From: Sorangium cellulosum So ce56
Lineage (GTDB): Bacteria > Myxococcota_A > Polyangia > Polyangiales > Polyangiaceae
Assembly (NCBI RefSeq): GCF_000067165.1
Contig: NC_010162.1
Coordinates: 3,094,501 to 3,158,500 of the forward strand
Direction of reading: 5' to 3'
Length of the DNA: 64,000 bases
Shown here in pieces: positions 15,047-24,192 of the stretch. A program made the translations under genes and the position numbers. The notes below the pieces were generated by a model, which worked only from the letters and a program-made list of their open reading frames with translations, was not told the origin of the DNA and made no database searches. Numbering within the stretch: the first letter of the stretch is position 1; each line of letters opens with the position of its first letter.

Positions 15047-16228
15047 CTAGCCGGAGCGCCGGAACAGGCTCAGCAACCGCCGGAGCAGCCCCGGCTTCGC
15101 GGCCGGCGCGCTCGCCGCCGGCGCCGGCGCCGGCGCCGTCTGGTCGCGGCGTGTCGACCTCGGCGCCGCATCGCGGGGCTTCGCCACGGCGGCGTCACGG
15201 GGCTTTGCTGCAGCGGGAGGCGCTCCGGGCTCCTCGCGGGCGGCCTCCACGCGCTGGTCCGCGCTGGGCTCGGCCGCGCGGCTCGGTGCCTGCTTCGCTG
15301 CCTTCTTTTCGGCCCGCGCCTGGACTCTGGCCTTCATTGCCTCCTTGGCGGTGAGCGCGGGCTTCTTCTTCCGCGGGAATGCGGCGCTCGGCGGAGGCAC
15401 CCATACGGCGTCCCGGCGCGGCTCGGGGGTCGCCGCCGTCTCCGGCGCGGGAGCCGGCGCCTCGCCGCGCGTTTCGGCGGGCTGCGGCTGCCGCGACGCC
15501 CTGGAGGCGCTGGCCTCTCCCGCGGCGGGCGCGCGCTTCGCCTCGGCGGGCGCGCGCTTCGCCTCGGCGAGCGCGGCGTTGCGCTCCGCCTCGCTCTGCG
15601 CGGGGTCTGCGGCGGCGGCCGCGCGCTGCTCTCGCGTGGCGGCGCCCGGCGCTGGATGGGCCGCGGGTGCGCGGGTCTGGGTAGCGCCCCCGGCGCCTGT
15701 CCGGCCGCGCGGCGCCGCCCCATCCCGCGCCCACCTGGTCTTGTCCGGCGAGCGGCGCTCGGCCGCGTTGCCGTCGCGCGCCCCGCGTTCGGCCGGGCCG
15801 CTGTCGCGTCCTGCGCGCTCGGCCGGGCTGCTGTCGCGTCCTGCGCGCTCGGCCGGCCCGCGCTCGCGCGCTCCGCGGTCGGCAGGTCCGCGCTCGCGCG
15901 CTCCGCGGTCGGCAGGTCCGCGCTCCGCTGGCCGCGCCGGGCGCCGCGGCGGCGGTTCCTGCGCGGGCGCTGGCGTGCGCGGCCGGCGCATGTCGATGAC
16001 CCGCGGCGGCCGCGATCGAGCCGGCGCAGCGGCGGCAGGCGCAGCGGCGGCCGGCGCCGCCACGGCGTCTGCCGCGCTCGCTGCGCCCGCCGTCGTGGTC
16101 GTGCCGCCGGAAGAGGCCTCCGCGCCCGCCTCCGCCGGCTCTCCGGCGGCTTCCGTCGCGCGCTCCTCGGCGGGCCCCGCGCTCTCCGGTTGCCCCTCCC
16201 CGTTTTCCGCTGTGCTTTGCTCGACCAT
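15047..16228 (-). CDS. Large intrinsically disordered Ala/Pro/Arg-rich protein
   Basis: A 393-residue protein, almost entirely low-complexity. ATG at 16228 follows GGAGGAG. It contains short internal repeats (RGPADRGARE twice, RAGRDSSPAE/RAGRDSGPAE, LAEAKRAPAEAKRAP, KPRDAAVAKPRDAA) and a central basic stretch (FPRKKKPALTAKEAMKARVQ). It ends in an amphipathic basic helix (GLLRRLLSLFRRSG) that could bind membrane or nucleic acid. The N-terminal ~30 residues are acidic. There is no signal peptide or known domain. The strong ribosome site supports expression, though compositional bias makes alternatives harder to exclude. Confidence 0.55.
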   Translation of the reverse strand: MVEQSTAENGEGQPESAGPAEERATEAAGEPAEAGAEASSGGTTTTAGAASAADAVAAPAAAAPAAAAPARSRPPRVIDMRRPRTPAPAQEPPPRRPARPAERGPADRGARERGPADRGARERGPAERAGRDSSPAERAGRDSGPAERGARDGNAAERRSPDKTRWARDGAAPRGRTGAGGATQTRAPAAHPAPGAATREQRAAAAADPAQSEAERNAALAEAKRAPAEAKRAPAAGEASASRASRQPQPAETRGEAPAPAPETAATPEPRRDAVWVPPPSAAFPRKKKPALTAKEAMKARVQARAEKKAAKQAPSRAAEPSADQRVEAAREEPGAPPAAAKPRDAAVAKPRDAAPRSTRRDQTAPAPAPAASAPAAKPGLLRRLLSLFRRSG

Positions 16229-16376
16229 GGGGCTCCTCCATAGCGTTGTCGGGCGCTCCGCGAAACCGGATCTCACCGCCTCGCACGCGCGGCCTGCGCG
16301 GTGCGTCGCGTTCGAAGAGGGAAAAGAGGGATGAGGCGGCCGCGCCGCGCGAAGCTGCGCGCCGCGCGCCATTGCG

Positions 16377-16414
16377 GCAAGCCGGCCCGGTGCGCTCGGC
16401 CCCGGCCGGCTTGC
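16377..16414 (-). terminator. GC-rich hairpin downstream of the propeller gene
   Basis: Perfect 11-bp arms GCAAGCCGGCC / GGCCGGCTTGC around a 16-base loop, starting 13 bp beyond the stop at 16427. There is no T-run, so intrinsic termination would be atypical. Confidence 0.45.
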
Positions 16415-16426
16415 CCGGCGGCCCGG

Positions 16427-19400
16427 CTACTCGCCCAGGTAGGGGACGAGGTTGACGGTCTCGCGATCGAGCTGGTGAATCCCGAAGCGGCCGGCGGCGA
16501 ACAGGACCTCCTCGCCGCTGGTCACGAACCTCTCGGGCCAGCCCCAGAGCGGGAAGAACGCCTGTGCCTTCGGCGCCTCGGGCTGCTCGAGGGAGATCGC
16601 CAGGGCGCCGCCCGGCACCTCGAAGAGCGCCCGCATGTCCGCCGTGTGGCGCAGCGACGCCCACGAGGCGAGGCGGACGGTGGAGAGCTCGTCGAACTCG
16701 GGGATCGCGGGGTCCTCCTCCTCGTTCTCCGGCGCGGGCGACGGCGCCTCACCCGCCGGCGAGAGCGTTGTCAGCTTCTGGTTGGGATCCCAGCCAGCGT
16801 ACCACCCGCTGCTCGGACGCCAGATCAGGCTGTGGGACAGGACGGGCAGCCCGCGGCCGTCGATGGAGATCGCGTTGACCTGGCGGTCCGGGAACTTCTG
16901 GTACTCCTGCAGGTACGCGAGCCCCTCGTGCACCTCGAGCCGCGCGATCGCCGTCTCGATGAACTGCTGGCCCCACACCCTGTCCCGCGCGAAGATCGAC
17001 GCGCCCTGGATCGCGAGCACCTCGCCGGGCACGTTGATCCCCGGATCGAGCGCCGGCTGCGACGGGTTGGTCAGGTCGAGGTGCGTGAGGAAGTACTGCG
17101 TGCGCGGGCGCGGGTCGTCCGGCGCGCGCCCCGCGATCGAGCGCTTGATGTTGAAGTAGAGCTCCCCGTTGTCGTTGAGGACGTTCACGGTCTCGTTGTC
17201 GTCCGGCAGCGCGACGGCCGGCGCCACGGTCGGGTGGTCCGGGTCGGAGAGGTCGACCACGTGGATCTCGATCTGTGCCCAGCTGCGGCGCGGGACGTAC
17301 TCATAACAATACGTCGACGTGATCCCCACGATGTCGTTCCGGTCGACCTCGACCGGCGTGCAGCTCGTGTCCGCGCCGGGGTGGTCCGTGCACTCGGCGA
17401 ACCCGCCGTTGCAGTACTCCTCGCCGCCGATGTTGCGGCACGTCCGCTCTCCGGCCATGTACGTGCAGCCTTCCTGCCCGAAGCAGCCCGGGTTCTCGAC
17501 CGAGTTGGTCCGGCACGCCCAGCCGACCCCGAGGTCCTCGGAGTGGCCGATGACGCGCAGGAAGGCGAGGGCATCGCGCGCGGGGTGCACGGTCGAGAAC
17601 GAGCTCCCCCCGCCGTAGTAGGCGCCCGTGGCGGGGAGATCGCTCGTGTCGAGCGTGCCCGCCCGCCGCGGCGCGGTCGGGTCGGACAGGTCGATCACCT
17701 CGAGGTGGGTCACCTTGCCCACCCAGTTCTCGAAGGTGGTCGTCAGCGACACGAGCAGGTTGCCCACCTGGTGGAGCTGCGCGTCGGCCGGCAGATCGAA
17801 GGTGGCGATCGGCTGCGCGAGCTGGGTGAGCCCGGCGCTCGGCACGACCTCCGCCTTCATCTTCCGGCTCTCGGCGGGGGTCCAGTAGAGATCGTAAGGC
17901 ATCTTCACGCGGACGCGGTGCTCGCCGAACGCGAAGACCTTCACGTAATCCGGGGCGAGATCGAGGTGTCCGAGCTTCTCTGGCGTGTCGAGCTTGTCCT
18001 GCGCGTAGAGGGTGAGCTCCTCATCGGAGACGTTCGCGGTGGCGATGTCCTCGGCGCGGAACGTGCGGCGCGCGGGGGTCCCGTGCTCCATCACGCCGCG
18101 GCGGGTCAGCGTGGTGTCCGAGAAGGTGAAGATCTGCACGCCGGAGAACGGCCGCCTGGTGTTATCCACGGTCCTGCTCGCGGAGAACGGGAGCAGCACG
18201 AGGCCCGTCTCGGGCTCTCCGGTCGCCGCCACGGCGTCCACCGCGTCGTCGAGCACGGTGAACGCGCGGTGATCCCAGTCGGCCTCGGACCAGCTCCAGC
18301 CCTGGGCGCCGCCGTCGATCTCGGCGCGCGCCACCAGGGGATCCTGGCTCGTCAGATCGGTGATGTCGTAGAGGCTGGCCGCGAGCTGCCGGCCGTTCTG
18401 ATCGTTCACGCCGATGCCGATCAGGCGGGTCGCGCCGAAGACCGGGCGGAAGAAGTTGTTCCACCCGGACACGATGAACTCGCTCTCCTCGGTGACGTTC
18501 CCGCTCGGATCGATGGAGAAGGCGTGGAAGGGATCCTGGCGCCGGTAGGTGACCGCGAACGCCCTGTCGTCCAGGAAGATGGCGCCGTAGAGCGACTGTT
18601 CGGCGCCGAACTCCTCGCTGTCGATCGGCACGATGTTGTCGGGATCGGCCGCGTTCCACGTCTCGAGGTAGCTGGGCGTCCCGTCGGCCCACTGCGGACC
18701 GGAGAAGACCCGCAGCATGTTGTCGCGGAAATCCATGTGGAACTGGGAGCGCACGTAGCTGGCCGTGCTCACGCTGTCGCGCAGCACCATCGACCCGTCG
18801 CGGTTCGAGATGTCGATGATCGAGATCTCGCTGGGATCCTGCGACCAGCTGCCGCCGTTGCGCGCCACGAGGAGCACGTCCGCCTCCGCGTGGATGGCGG
18901 TCACGGTGTCGCCGAGCTCGATCTCGCTGCGCGGGGCGAGCGCGTCGGCGCCGACATCGAAGCTCCGGACGAGGGTCTTGTTGACCCACTGGAACTGCCC
19001 GGGGTTGATCTCCTCGAGCTCCGAGCCGTTCGAGGCGATGTAGAGCGAGCTCGCGCTCTCGCCGCGCGCGAGGCGGCTCGTCATGATGGCGCCCGTGACC
19101 GGGTATTGCGACAGGAGCTTCGGCGCGGCGCGGTCGGCGATGTCGATGAACAGCACGGTCCCGCCCGTCCGCCGCTCCACAGTGAGGCCGTCGGCCTTGA
19201 GCTGGTAGCCGGCCCAGTCGTTCAGGAGCACGACCGCGCGGTCGCCGACGACGTACATCTCGACCGGGGTGCCAGCGATCTGCATCTGGCCGAGGAACTT
19301 CGGGTCCGACGGGTCCTGGATGTCGATGACCTGCAGGCCGCGGAAGGTGTTGAGGTTGAGGATCTGCCCGTTGCCGAGGACGCGGTAGATGTCGCCTTCC

Positions 19401-19741
19401 TCGAGCTCGCGGCTCTCTTCCTCTTCTTCCTCCTCCTCTTCCTCTTCTTCTTCCTCCTCGCCGAGGTACCCCTCGGTGAAAGGATCATCGGCCGAGACGA
19501 AGTCGGTGGGCCCCTCCGGGGTCTCGGGCTCCTCGGGCTCCTCGGGCTCTTCCTTGGGAGGATCTGGCTCCTCCTCCTCGGGCGGAGGGTTCTCGTTCTC
19601 TTCTTCGGGTGGGGTCTGCTCCTGGGGCTCGGGCTTGTTGTCGTCGCTCCCGCATCCCTGTCCGAACAGCAAGAGCAGCGCGGCCATCACGCTGGCCTGC
19701 GCTGACAGCACACCTCTGAATAGCGCTCTTCTCTTCGCCAC
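16427..19741 (-). CDS. Secreted beta-propeller lipoprotein with acidic N-terminal stalk
   Basis: A 1104-residue exported protein of the beta-propeller domain family (COG4880-like, distantly WD40-related). GTG at 19741 follows GGGAGGAG. The signal SAQASVMAALLLLFGQGC provides a lipid Cys. Next come ~80 residues of Pro/Glu-rich stalk and a run of about 15 consecutive Glu, a polyanionic segment. The propeller begins at QILNLNTFRGLQVIDIQDPS; blade motifs include VIDIQDPSDPKFLG, VIDLSDPTAPRR and VVDLSDPDHPTVAP. A Cys-rich insert (CRTNSVENPGCFGQEGCTYM) lies near the middle. Likely cell-surface, possibly calcium- or cation-binding through the stalk; function unknown. Confidence 0.8.
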   Translation of the reverse strand: MAKRRALFRGVLSAQASVMAALLLLFGQGCGSDDNKPEPQEQTPPEEENENPPPEEEEPDPPKEEPEEPEEPETPEGPTDFVSADDPFTEGYLGEEEEEEEEEEEEEEESRELEEGDIYRVLGNGQILNLNTFRGLQVIDIQDPSDPKFLGQMQIAGTPVEMYVVGDRAVVLLNDWAGYQLKADGLTVERRTGGTVLFIDIADRAAPKLLSQYPVTGAIMTSRLARGESASSLYIASNGSELEEINPGQFQWVNKTLVRSFDVGADALAPRSEIELGDTVTAIHAEADVLLVARNGGSWSQDPSEISIIDISNRDGSMVLRDSVSTASYVRSQFHMDFRDNMLRVFSGPQWADGTPSYLETWNAADPDNIVPIDSEEFGAEQSLYGAIFLDDRAFAVTYRRQDPFHAFSIDPSGNVTEESEFIVSGWNNFFRPVFGATRLIGIGVNDQNGRQLAASLYDITDLTSQDPLVARAEIDGGAQGWSWSEADWDHRAFTVLDDAVDAVAATGEPETGLVLLPFSASRTVDNTRRPFSGVQIFTFSDTTLTRRGVMEHGTPARRTFRAEDIATANVSDEELTLYAQDKLDTPEKLGHLDLAPDYVKVFAFGEHRVRVKMPYDLYWTPAESRKMKAEVVPSAGLTQLAQPIATFDLPADAQLHQVGNLLVSLTTTFENWVGKVTHLEVIDLSDPTAPRRAGTLDTSDLPATGAYYGGGSSFSTVHPARDALAFLRVIGHSEDLGVGWACRTNSVENPGCFGQEGCTYMAGERTCRNIGGEEYCNGGFAECTDHPGADTSCTPVEVDRNDIVGITSTYCYEYVPRRSWAQIEIHVVDLSDPDHPTVAPAVALPDDNETVNVLNDNGELYFNIKRSIAGRAPDDPRPRTQYFLTHLDLTNPSQPALDPGINVPGEVLAIQGASIFARDRVWGQQFIETAIARLEVHEGLAYLQEYQKFPDRQVNAISIDGRGLPVLSHSLIWRPSSGWYAGWDPNQKLTTLSPAGEAPSPAPENEEEDPAIPEFDELSTVRLASWASLRHTADMRALFEVPGGALAISLEQPEAPKAQAFFPLWGWPERFVTSGEEVLFAAGRFGIHQLDRETVNLVPYLGE

Positions 19742-20207
19742 AGCTACTCCTCCCTGGCACCTCGCATGAGGTGCGGAGACTGCGCACATTGATGTGTCCT
19801 ACACGGTTCAACGTGGTCGGAACGTCGCGGTCCGAGGGCGGCGGTGCGGCGAGTCTCCGGCGAGCGGTCGAGGGCGCGTCCGGCACGGCGCATCCCGCGA
19901 TCGAGCCGGTCTTCGCGGCTTTGCGCTACCTCGGACCGTAAGCTTGCATCCAGTGGAGTATCCACCTTCTGGAGGAGCCGCTCAACGTGGAATGCTCTGA
20001 CGGAACGGAGGCAGAGCGGATGGCTCCGCATGACGCAGGATGGGTTCTTGGGTGGAGCGGAGCGCCGGAAGCTCACATGTGGCGGCGTCTGCCCACACGA
20101 CGGCTCGGACAGCGCTGGTTGCCGTCGACCCGAGCCGGTCTGCGGGGCGCTCGACGCCTTCTATCGTGACGTCGAGCGGCGTGGGGCCAGCGCTCGTCGC
20201 GCGCCGG
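19742..20207. other. Gap without a supported gene
   Basis: About 465 bp between the propeller gene and the histidine kinase. Short frames on both strands lack family features. The minus-strand sequence TTGAACCGTG about 70 bp upstream of 19741 could be part of a promoter, but no convincing -10 accompanies it. Confidence 0.5.
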
Positions 20208-21452
20208 TCACGCGGCCTCTTCCTTCTCCTCCGCCCGCGCCACCGGCAGCGCCACGAAGAACGTCGACCCCTTCGAGACAACGCTCTCCACCCAGATCCG
20301 CCCGCCGTGGCCCTCGACGACCCGCTGCGCGATCGCCAGCCCGAGGCCCGTCGAGCGCTCCCCCCCGGTGCTGACCGTCCTCGCCCGCCCGAACGGCCGG
20401 AAGAGCTTCCCGAGGTCCTCCGCCGCGATCCCGGGCCCCTCGTCCTTCACCGACAGGATCACCTCGGCCCCCCCGCCGGCGTCCTCCCCCCGGCCGCCGT
20501 GGACCCGGACGCGGATGGTCGTGCCCGGAGGCGAGTAGTGGATGGCGTTGCTGATGAGGTTGTTGAGCACCTGCTCCAGCTTGTGGGCGTCGACCTCGAC
20601 CCGCGGGACGCCCTCGTCGCTCTCGACGACGAGCTTCATGTTCTTCTGCCCCGCCAGCACCATGTTGAGCGCCACGTTGGACTCGACGAGCTGGACGATA
20701 TCGGTGCTCTTCCTGTCGAGGTTCAGCTTGCCGAGCTCGATCATCGACACGTCGAGCAGATCGTTGATGAGCGAGAGCATGAATTTGCTCGAGCTCCTGA
20801 TCATGTTGACGATCTCGACGCCGCCCTCTTTGAGCAGCGACGACGGCTCCCCGCGCCGGTGGCTCATCAGCATGAAATCGCTGTAGCCCAGGATGACGCC
20901 GAGCGGGTTCCTGAGGTCGTGGGCCGCCATGCCGACGAAGCGGTTCTTCTCCTCGTTCAGCCGGACCAGCTCCGCGTTCTTCGCCGCGAGCTCCTCGTGC
21001 ATCTGGAGGAGCTGCCGGTTGCTCTCCTCCAGCGTGTCGGCGTACTGCTTGAGCTTGAGCTGGCTCCGCTTGTGCTCGATGGCGTAGCGGATCGTGCGCT
21101 CGAGGATCTGCGCGTCGAACCTCCCCTTCACCAGGTAATCCGCGACGCCCGCGCTCATCGCGGCCATGTCGATCTCCTCGTCGCCGACCCCCGTCAGCAT
21201 GATGATGGGGATCGCGCAGCCGAGGTGGTTGGCCTCGCGCACGACGTCGAGGCCCGTCCGGGCGTCGAGCCGGAAGTCGAGGAGGCAGACGTCGTAGCCG
21301 CCGGCGCGCAGCGCCCGGATCGCCTCGTCCGAGCTGCTCAGCCACGTCACGTCGTACCGGGTGCGGGGAGCGTCGCGGAGGAGCCTCCGCGTGACGAGGT
21401 GGTCGACCTCGTCGTCATCCACAAGCAGGACCTTCATCGCGCTGTCGTTCAT
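20208..21452 (-). CDS. Receiver-histidine kinase hybrid
   Basis: Cytoplasmic two-component protein of 414 residues with no membrane segment. An N-terminal receiver domain (MKVLLVDDDEVDHLVTRRLL, phospho-acceptor Asp in VCLLDFRLD, Lys in DYLVKG; residues ~6-130) is followed by a coiled coil (QLLQMHEELAAKNAELVRLN). Then come a HisKA domain with phospho-His in GMAAHDLRNPLG, and a HATPase_c domain (LNNLISNAIHYSPPG, DEGPGI, TGLGLAIAQRVVEGHGG). Input via a receiver means the kinase is probably switched by an upstream phospho-donor. It lies 109 bp downstream of the Ser/Thr kinase-receiver gene on the same strand. ATG at 21452 is chosen; the ribosome site is weak. Confidence 0.92.
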   Translation of the reverse strand: MNDSAMKVLLVDDDEVDHLVTRRLLRDAPRTRYDVTWLSSSDEAIRALRAGGYDVCLLDFRLDARTGLDVVREANHLGCAIPIIMLTGVGDEEIDMAAMSAGVADYLVKGRFDAQILERTIRYAIEHKRSQLKLKQYADTLEESNRQLLQMHEELAAKNAELVRLNEEKNRFVGMAAHDLRNPLGVILGYSDFMLMSHRRGEPSSLLKEGGVEIVNMIRSSSKFMLSLINDLLDVSMIELGKLNLDRKSTDIVQLVESNVALNMVLAGQKNMKLVVESDEGVPRVEVDAHKLEQVLNNLISNAIHYSPPGTTIRVRVHGGRGEDAGGGAEVILSVKDEGPGIAAEDLGKLFRPFGRARTVSTGGERSTGLGLAIAQRVVEGHGGRIWVESVVSKGSTFFVALPVARAEEKEEAA

Positions 21453-21561
21453 CGGGAGCCTCGACCACGCCGGACATCGGCGCTCTCCCGCCGGCAAGCT
21501 TCGCGCCACGCCGCCGGCTCTACCCCCGCCGCGGCGGGGGCCCGGGTCTTCGCCCCGCCCC

Positions 21562-23064
21562 TCATGGCCGGCGCTTCTGCTCTTCCGCGACGCCCACGAG
21601 CGCGCGCGCCAGGGTGATGAGCTGCCCCGCGTCGAACGGCTTGACGAGGAACGCCGACGCGCCGAGGCGCGACAGGCACTGCCAGTCGGCCGCGCCCCCG
21701 GTCCCGGTCGCCACGATGATCGGGAAATCCCCTTGAGGGAGCTGGCGCACCGCCGCCGTGAGCGCGATGCCGTCCAGCCCGGGCATGTCGAGGTCGAACA
21801 CGCCGAGCGACGGGCGGTTCGCCTCGATGGCCGAGAGCGCCGCGGCGCCGTCGGGCGCGGTCTCGATGGCCGCGCCGGGCAGCGCCTCCGCGAGGACGCT
21901 GGCGAGGAAGCTGCGGAACGACGGGCTGTCGTCGGCGACCAGGACGCGCGTCGTGCGCGCGTACGCCGGCAGGGCGCCGCGCGCGTCGAGCAGCGCCTCG
22001 CGCAGCGCCTCCGCGCTCGCCGTGCGCTGGTCGGGCTCCTTGGCCAGCGCCGCGAGCACCGGCGCGTCGAACGACGGCGGCAGATCAGGGCAGATCTCGC
22101 TCGGCGGGATCGGGGGCTGATACGCGTGCTGCATGACCAGATCCACCGTGCTCGTGCTCTGGAACGGCAGGCGGCCGGCGAGCAGGTAGTACGCGACCAC
22201 CCCGAGGGCGTAGACGTCGATGCGCGGCAGCAGCGCAGGATCGAGCTGCCGGCCCAGCGCCACCTCCGGCGCCAGGTACGCCGGGGTGCCGGAGAAGGCG
22301 AGCTCGACCCGATCGCCGCGGGGGATCCGCTTCGCGAGCCCGAGATCGGCCACCACGACGCGGAGGGCCTGGCCGACGAGGATGTTGCTCGGCTTCACGT
22401 CGCGGTGGGCGATGCCCGAGGCGTGGATCGCCGCGACGCCGAGGCAGGCCTGGTCGAGGACGCTCAGCGCCTCGTCGAGGCCGAGCCGGCCCCCCTTGCT
22501 GTGGACATGCGTGTCGAGCGTGACCCCAGGCACGTACTGCATGACGAAATACGGCGCGTTTTCATACTCGCCGAACGCATAGATCTCGACGACGTTCGGG
22601 TGGTGGACGCGCGCCATCGCCCGCGCCTCCGCCAGCAGGCGGGCCTGCATCTGCGCGTTGTCGAGCTGCTCCGGCCGGAGCAGCTTGATGGCGACGTCCC
22701 GCTGGAGCTGCTCGTCGCGCGCCAGGAGGATGACGCCCATCGCCCCCTCTCCGAGGCGACCGACGATGCGGTAGACCCCGCCGAGCAACGTGCCCTCGGG
22801 CGGCACCTGAACCGGGCTGCCTCCCTCGTGCAGGCTCGAGCGCGCCGCGGCCCGCCAGAGGTCCTCGTCGCTCAGCGTGGAGCCGTCGCCGTTCCGCTCG
22901 GCCGGCGGCTCCGCCCGCGTGGGGGGACGGTCGCGCACCACGGTGTCGACGCCCTGCAGCGTATCCGCGGCGTCGGGCGCGAGCGGCGCGGGGGGATCGC
23001 CGCCGTTCGCGCTTCCAGAGCTGAAGCCGGGCGAGCCGTCCGCCGCGTCTGCCATGGTGCGCAT
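21562..23064 (-). CDS. Ser/Thr protein kinase fused to a receiver domain
   Basis: Protein of about 500 residues. A Hanks-type kinase domain shows GEGAMG (P-loop), VAIKLLRPE, catalytic HRDVKPSN, DLG in place of DFG, and GTPAYLAPE. It is followed directly by a C-terminal receiver domain (TTRVLVADDSPSFRSFLASV, phospho-acceptor in VFDLDMPGLDG, conserved Lys in FLVKPF). No transmembrane or extracellular domain. The fusion suggests that Ser/Thr phosphorylation and His-Asp phosphotransfer meet in one molecule; the receiver-histidine kinase downstream is the obvious partner. ATG at 23064 (or 23055) is chosen; the frame stays open to 23442 but that upstream part belongs to a relic. Confidence 0.92.
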   Translation of the reverse strand: MRTMADAADGSPGFSSGSANGGDPPAPLAPDAADTLQGVDTVVRDRPPTRAEPPAERNGDGSTLSDEDLWRAAARSSLHEGGSPVQVPPEGTLLGGVYRIVGRLGEGAMGVILLARDEQLQRDVAIKLLRPEQLDNAQMQARLLAEARAMARVHHPNVVEIYAFGEYENAPYFVMQYVPGVTLDTHVHSKGGRLGLDEALSVLDQACLGVAAIHASGIAHRDVKPSNILVGQALRVVVADLGLAKRIPRGDRVELAFSGTPAYLAPEVALGRQLDPALLPRIDVYALGVVAYYLLAGRLPFQSTSTVDLVMQHAYQPPIPPSEICPDLPPSFDAPVLAALAKEPDQRTASAEALREALLDARGALPAYARTTRVLVADDSPSFRSFLASVLAEALPGAAIETAPDGAAALSAIEANRPSLGVFDLDMPGLDGIALTAAVRQLPQGDFPIIVATGTGGAADWQCLSRLGASAFLVKPFDAGQLITLARALVGVAEEQKRRP

Positions 23065-23590
23065 GATACGTGCCCTGCGCATGCCTATCAACGGAGAGCG
23101 ACACGCGCTCCAGCTGCGAAGCGCGGTGCACGCGGCGGTCTGACGGCGCCTCGCGGGCGCGTCACGGTCAGGCGGGATGTCGCTGCTGTGGCAGGATGCC
23201 ACGCTGCGCGGCGACCGTGGCTTTGCGCCGCGCTCGCCGGCGGGCCAGGCCGTCGGGCGCTCCGAGGGCGTCGATCCCTGCGCGGTACGGGCGACGGCCT
23301 CGTGCTCGATCTCCTCGGCCTCCTCGGCGGCGTGCCAGAGCAGGAGCGCCCTCGCGGTCGGGTGCGCGAGGTCGAGCGTCCCCGCCTGGAGCGCTTCCTC
23401 CGCCAGGATCGCGGCCGAGCATGGCGACGGGCGAACCAGCACGGCGGCAGGGTCGTCACGATCACCTCGGTCGTGGGCTTGCAGGCAGAGCCGGGCCGCA
23501 TGCCTGCCTGTCGGCGGAAAGGCGGTTGCCGAGGGAGTAACCGTCCGGCGGTGAGGGGCTTTCCGAAGGCCGACGTGAATCGGAATGGCT
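23065..23590. other. Gap containing relic coding sequence
   Basis: Between the kinase start and the ATPase relic. Apart from the fragment at 23289-23442 I see no functional gene. Frames on the minus strand show patches of normal codon bias broken by shifts. Confidence 0.5.
23289..23442 (-). pseudogene. Fragment resembling a predicted metal-dependent hydrolase (COG3687-like)
   Basis: Translated, this stretch reads LAEEALQAGTLDLAHPTARA, LLLWHAAEEAEEIEHEAVA. The WHAAEEAEEIEHEAVA core matches the W-H-x-x-E-E-x-E-H pattern of COG3687/PF10118 proteins. The frame happens to continue into the kinase gene, but the adjoining sequence on both sides is not related to that family. Interpreted as a decayed fragment; assignment rests on one motif. 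Confidence 0.4.
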
Positions 23591-24080
23591 CTACTCGAAT
23601 GGCCATGAGGACGCTCTCAGCCTGAGCGCCATCTCGGAGAACTGAAGCGCGCGCGGGATGTCGCGGTAGATCGAGACCAGCACCATGCCGTAATTACTAT
23701 AGATGAAGGAGGACTCTTCGGCGTGCCCGCGCTGCAGGGAGACGCTCACCCCCTTGGCGGTGAGCAGGGCCCAGAGCGCTGGTCGCGAGGTGTATACGAT
23801 GGGGAACGACTCGGCGATCAGGCCGATGAGCGCCCGCGCGCCACCGAGGCTTTTGCCTTGGTCCCCGCGAGGAGGTTGAGCCGGCAGAGCGCCTCCTTCT
23901 CGCGCGGGTCCGTGAGGAGGTGGGCGCCGTGATTGAGCTGGTTTGCGACATCGAAGGCCCGCTCTGCGATCCCCTGCTCTGGCGACCGAGACAAGAGGAG
24001 CCGGCCGAGCTGAATCAGGCGCTCTTCATGCAGCGAGAGGAGGAACTGAATGGCGAAGAAGGGGTTGCCGGGCGTCATGA
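23591..24080 (-). pseudogene. Frameshifted fragment of a large signalling ATPase (COG3899-like)
   Basis: Two abutting frames together match the region after the AAA domain of kinase-associated predicted ATPases. The first reads GNPFFAIQFLLSLHEERLIQ ... FDVANQLNHGAHLLTDPREK ... LNLLAGTKAKASVA (24080 to ~23840). A second frame from ~23870 reads ALIGLIAESFPIVYTSRPAL ... KGVSVSLQRGHAEESSFIYS ... FSEMALRLR and stops at 23591. In intact proteins these blocks are continuous but separated by more residues, so there is a frameshift plus internal deletion. Kinase, Walker motifs and downstream sensor domains are absent. Confidence 0.7.
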
Positions 24081-24192
24081 GCCTGCGTCCCAAAAAAGGA
24101 AATGCGGCCAACCAGGCAGGCGGGTCTGGCCACGCTTGCCCGGACGGCGCCCCGCGCCGGCGGCGCCGTCCTGCGCGCGCAGGAGGCCGGGA

